From NCBI GenBank assembly GCA_018398765.1, contig JAHBMJ010000697.1:1-32500 (forward strand): a stretch of DNA of 32,500 nt, read 5' to 3'. Under the pieces are notes generated by a model. The model saw only the letters and a program-made list of their open reading frames with translations. It did no database searches and was not told the DNA's origin. Shown piece after piece: positions 30,737 through 32,500 of this stretch. Numbering within the stretch: the first letter of the stretch is position 1; every line of letters begins with the position of its first letter. Both the position numbers and the translations under genes were made by a program. The stretch comes from Chromera velia (Eukaryota > Sar > Chromeraceae).

Positions 30737-32185
30737 CTTCTTGCCATGCAATGCCACGATGAGATCGGTTTTTGAAAGCCGGGAGTATGTTCCGTTTGGA
30801 CAATTTAATGGATGCCACTACATATGCCTCTTTAGGAGTGAAACGACCCTCCTTGCTTCAATGATGCAATCCGTCGGAACGGGTCCAGCGGCTTTCCTCT
30901 TCTCTCTTTTCTTACGCACCTCTTCTCTCTTTTTTTTTTGTTTTTTCTTTTTTTAGCATTTCTTCCTTTCTTTCTTGTCTTGCTCTAGCCCGATCCGCTT
31001 TTATCGCTTCTCTCTCGTCCTCACTTATTTCAATAAGGCAGCTCGAGGGGTATGATGAATCAGAAAGTGACGGGGAGGCACTTGAGTGAGAGCTGGGGGA
31101 AGGAGGGCTTTACAGAAGGGTGATTCCTTCAATCAGCTTTTTTTCCGGTTTTATGGGGTCCGCTGCTAGCTTTCTGACATTCATGTCCAGAAGGGGGAGC
31201 ATGCGGGGCCCGTTTCCAAAGTCCTACTCCATGTAGACCCTGATGCAGTCCCTCTCAATCCCTTTGTCTATTGACCATATCTGCATACACACGGACTAGT
31301 ACCGAATGAAAGAAGAAGGAAATAGAAAAAGGAGGGAGATGAAAGCCAAAGAAAAAGAAAAATCAGAACAACGTGAAGAAAGAATGCGTAGAGACGGCAG
31401 GACACGGGAATCAGAAGGGAACTCTTGCATAGAATGTTTGTAAGGGACAAATTCTGACAGACCTTTGCCTTTTTCCATGGAAAATTGGATCTAGAAAAAT
31501 TCATTTCAACTTTGGCTCTCCCTGGCACCTTCGCTCTCCAGTCCTTCAAAAACTGGCTCTTTTACCATGAAGGCATATCCTTTATGCGTTTGTCTTCACG
31601 GTATTCTACTGTGTAATCTTCCCCATAGGTCTTGGAGTCGTAGGCTGGAGAAGTTGGTTCCCAGGAAAAAGGTGGAACCACCTTCGCCTCCCTCTCTACT
31701 TCTTCCAATACAAGCCGACGGCGCTCCTTCTTTTCTTCTTTCTCTTTCTTTTTCTTCAGCTGGATCACTCTATTGACTATCTCGCTCACGTCAACTCTTT
31801 TGTTATTTGATGTCACCCCCCAAAACTTTTTTGCTACAGGTTCTTTTCTCCCTTGGACGGAGCCAGGGCTCTTGCCTGGCAGCCAGTCCACGGAAAGCCA
31901 CTGAACAGTCAGGGGGGGGCCTTCTCTTGCTTCCCCGATGACGGTTTTGTCCTGAACAAGTTTCGCCCCCTCGGCCCAGAGCTTCTGCATTACTGCTCCC
32001 GCTTTTCCTTTGACCCCAAACTTTGGCATAGAGAGATTTGTCTTGCTGCCAACTTTTGGGGGCTGCAATGCTGAAAGCATGCTGGGGGGAAGCGGTGGGC
32101 ATGGTTTTTGTTTTGCGACAGCTTGTAATGGGGCTTTCATGTACGAGGGTATCGGCAACCCTGCTCTTTCATCTCGGTCCCCCAT

Positions 32186-32460
32186 CCCCCCCCCCTCGGC
32201 CGGCATAGACGCAACGAGCCCTCCAGCTGTGCTTGAGTGAGGGGCACTTCCAACGCCCGTTTGATCTCCGTCCCCTCCCCACCCCCCCTTGGCCGGCACG
32301 GGCGCAACGAGCCCTCCTGCTGTGCTTGGGTGAGGGGCATCTCCAACGCCCGTTTAATCTCCGTCCCCTCCCCGCCCCCCCTCGGCCGACACGGGCGCAA
32401 CGAGCCCTCCAGCTGTGCTTGGGTGAGGGGCACCTCTAACGCCCATTTGATCTCAGCCCA
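32186..32460. repeat. 93-bp minisatellite, three copies
   Basis: The unit starting CGGCA(C/T)(A/G)GGCGCAACGAGC is found at 32201, 32294 and 32387, exactly 93 bp apart, with few differences. On the minus strand two frames are open through it: one repeats LTQAQLEGSLRPCRPRGGGE (31 residues per unit, open over all three copies); the other is continuous with the downstream exon but is closed by TAA at 32354-32356. Which frame was translated cannot be told from sequence. Confidence 0.85.
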
Positions 32461-32500
32461 CCCCCTGCTCCCTCTCAGTCATCGCAACCGTAGGGATTCC

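Larger units (their letters stand above)
30292..32460 (-). pseudogene. Broken multi-exon gene of unknown function
   Basis: Three exon blocks join with phase 0 on both junctions: about 32353-31463, 31280-30737 and 30473-30292, the last ending in phase 2 at GTCAGT. The first block is basic/proline-rich with a Lys/Glu-rich helix (VIQLKKKKEKEEKKERRRLV), then SPAYDSKTYGEDYTVEYRED. The second has IWSIDKGIERDCIRVYME, a Ser-rich then acidic-basic helical segment, and YSRLSKTDLIVALHGKK, which faintly resembles a SAP-type DNA-binding helix pair. The third starts VENLLAWKHTLDSDDLDHFS. The reading is broken by TAA 31562-31564, TAG 31224-31226, TAA 31110-31112 and TAG 30818-30820, and needs frame changes near 31186 and about 30920. 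The protein-like text on both sides of each break argues for recent decay. The 5' side runs into a minisatellite and leaves the start undefined. No family recognised. Confidence 0.5.

Noticed and set aside
29913-30818. 301-codon minus frame through the CA/TG field
   Set aside because: Most of it is Val-Cys and Ser-Leu repeats from dinucleotide runs; the true exon inside it is 30473-30292 in the same frame, bounded by ACAG and GTCAGT.

Overview
The window looks like nuclear DNA of an intron-rich unicellular eukaryote with mid-range GC genes, short AT-rich transposon islands and very many simple repeats ((CTGT)n, (CT)n, (CA)n, GGAA-type). Every gene model that could be joined uses GT-AG introns with matching phases. 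A squalene synthase, a large SDS22-type leucine-rich-repeat (LRR) protein and abundant decayed transposable elements (TEs) would fit an alveolate alga such as a chromerid (Chromera-like). That placement is inference from style and content. No rRNA, tRNA or CRISPR was seen.

Layout, left to right. 1-1026 (+) holds the 3' part of a decayed reverse transcriptase (QGSP and YMDD motifs in one frame, two in-frame stops). 1.0-4.0 kb is mostly simple repeats, with weak minus-strand exon-like fragments at 2.35-3.2 kb and a TGCATG-rich block just upstream of the next gene. 4006-7438 (+) is a six-exon squalene synthase whose splice phases all match. 7.4-12.6 kb has no supportable gene and is pyrimidine-rich on the + strand. 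12.6-16.6 kb is an AT-rich transposon nest. Its best-defined member is a 1,655-bp hAT-type element with 23-bp inverted ends and a perfect 8-bp target-site duplication, carrying a broken transposase and an unrelated GC-rich ORF. This element sits inside an older element with different ends. A foldback element and a solitary hAT end lie to its right.

16.66-19.26 kb (-) is a multi-exon gene of unknown function, only partly phase-consistent. 20.19-24.52 kb (-) is a four-exon gene for a ~1,224-residue protein with about ten LRRs, a very long low-complexity region and an acidic coiled-coil tail. 24.7-25.4 kb is an AT-rich block with a degenerate CCGTAGATTTTGC-like motif in both orientations. 25.57-28.31 kb (+) is a decayed DNA-transposon protein with one intact intron and six in-frame stops, five of them TAG. 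28.4-28.9 kb is AT-rich with a 112-bp tandem duplication and foldbacks. 28.94-29.68 kb (-) is an intact 246-codon ORF with 30-residue repeats. 29.97-30.7 kb is a long simple-repeat field lying in introns. 30.29-32.46 kb (-) is a broken multi-exon gene whose 5' side contains a 93-bp minisatellite.

Only the squalene synthase has a clear metabolic role: joining two farnesyl diphosphates to make squalene at the ER, the first step committed to sterols. The two long minus-strand genes (16.7-19.3 and 20.2-24.5 kb) are arranged head to tail but nothing shows that they act together. The rest of the window is dominated by mobile DNA and its remains.
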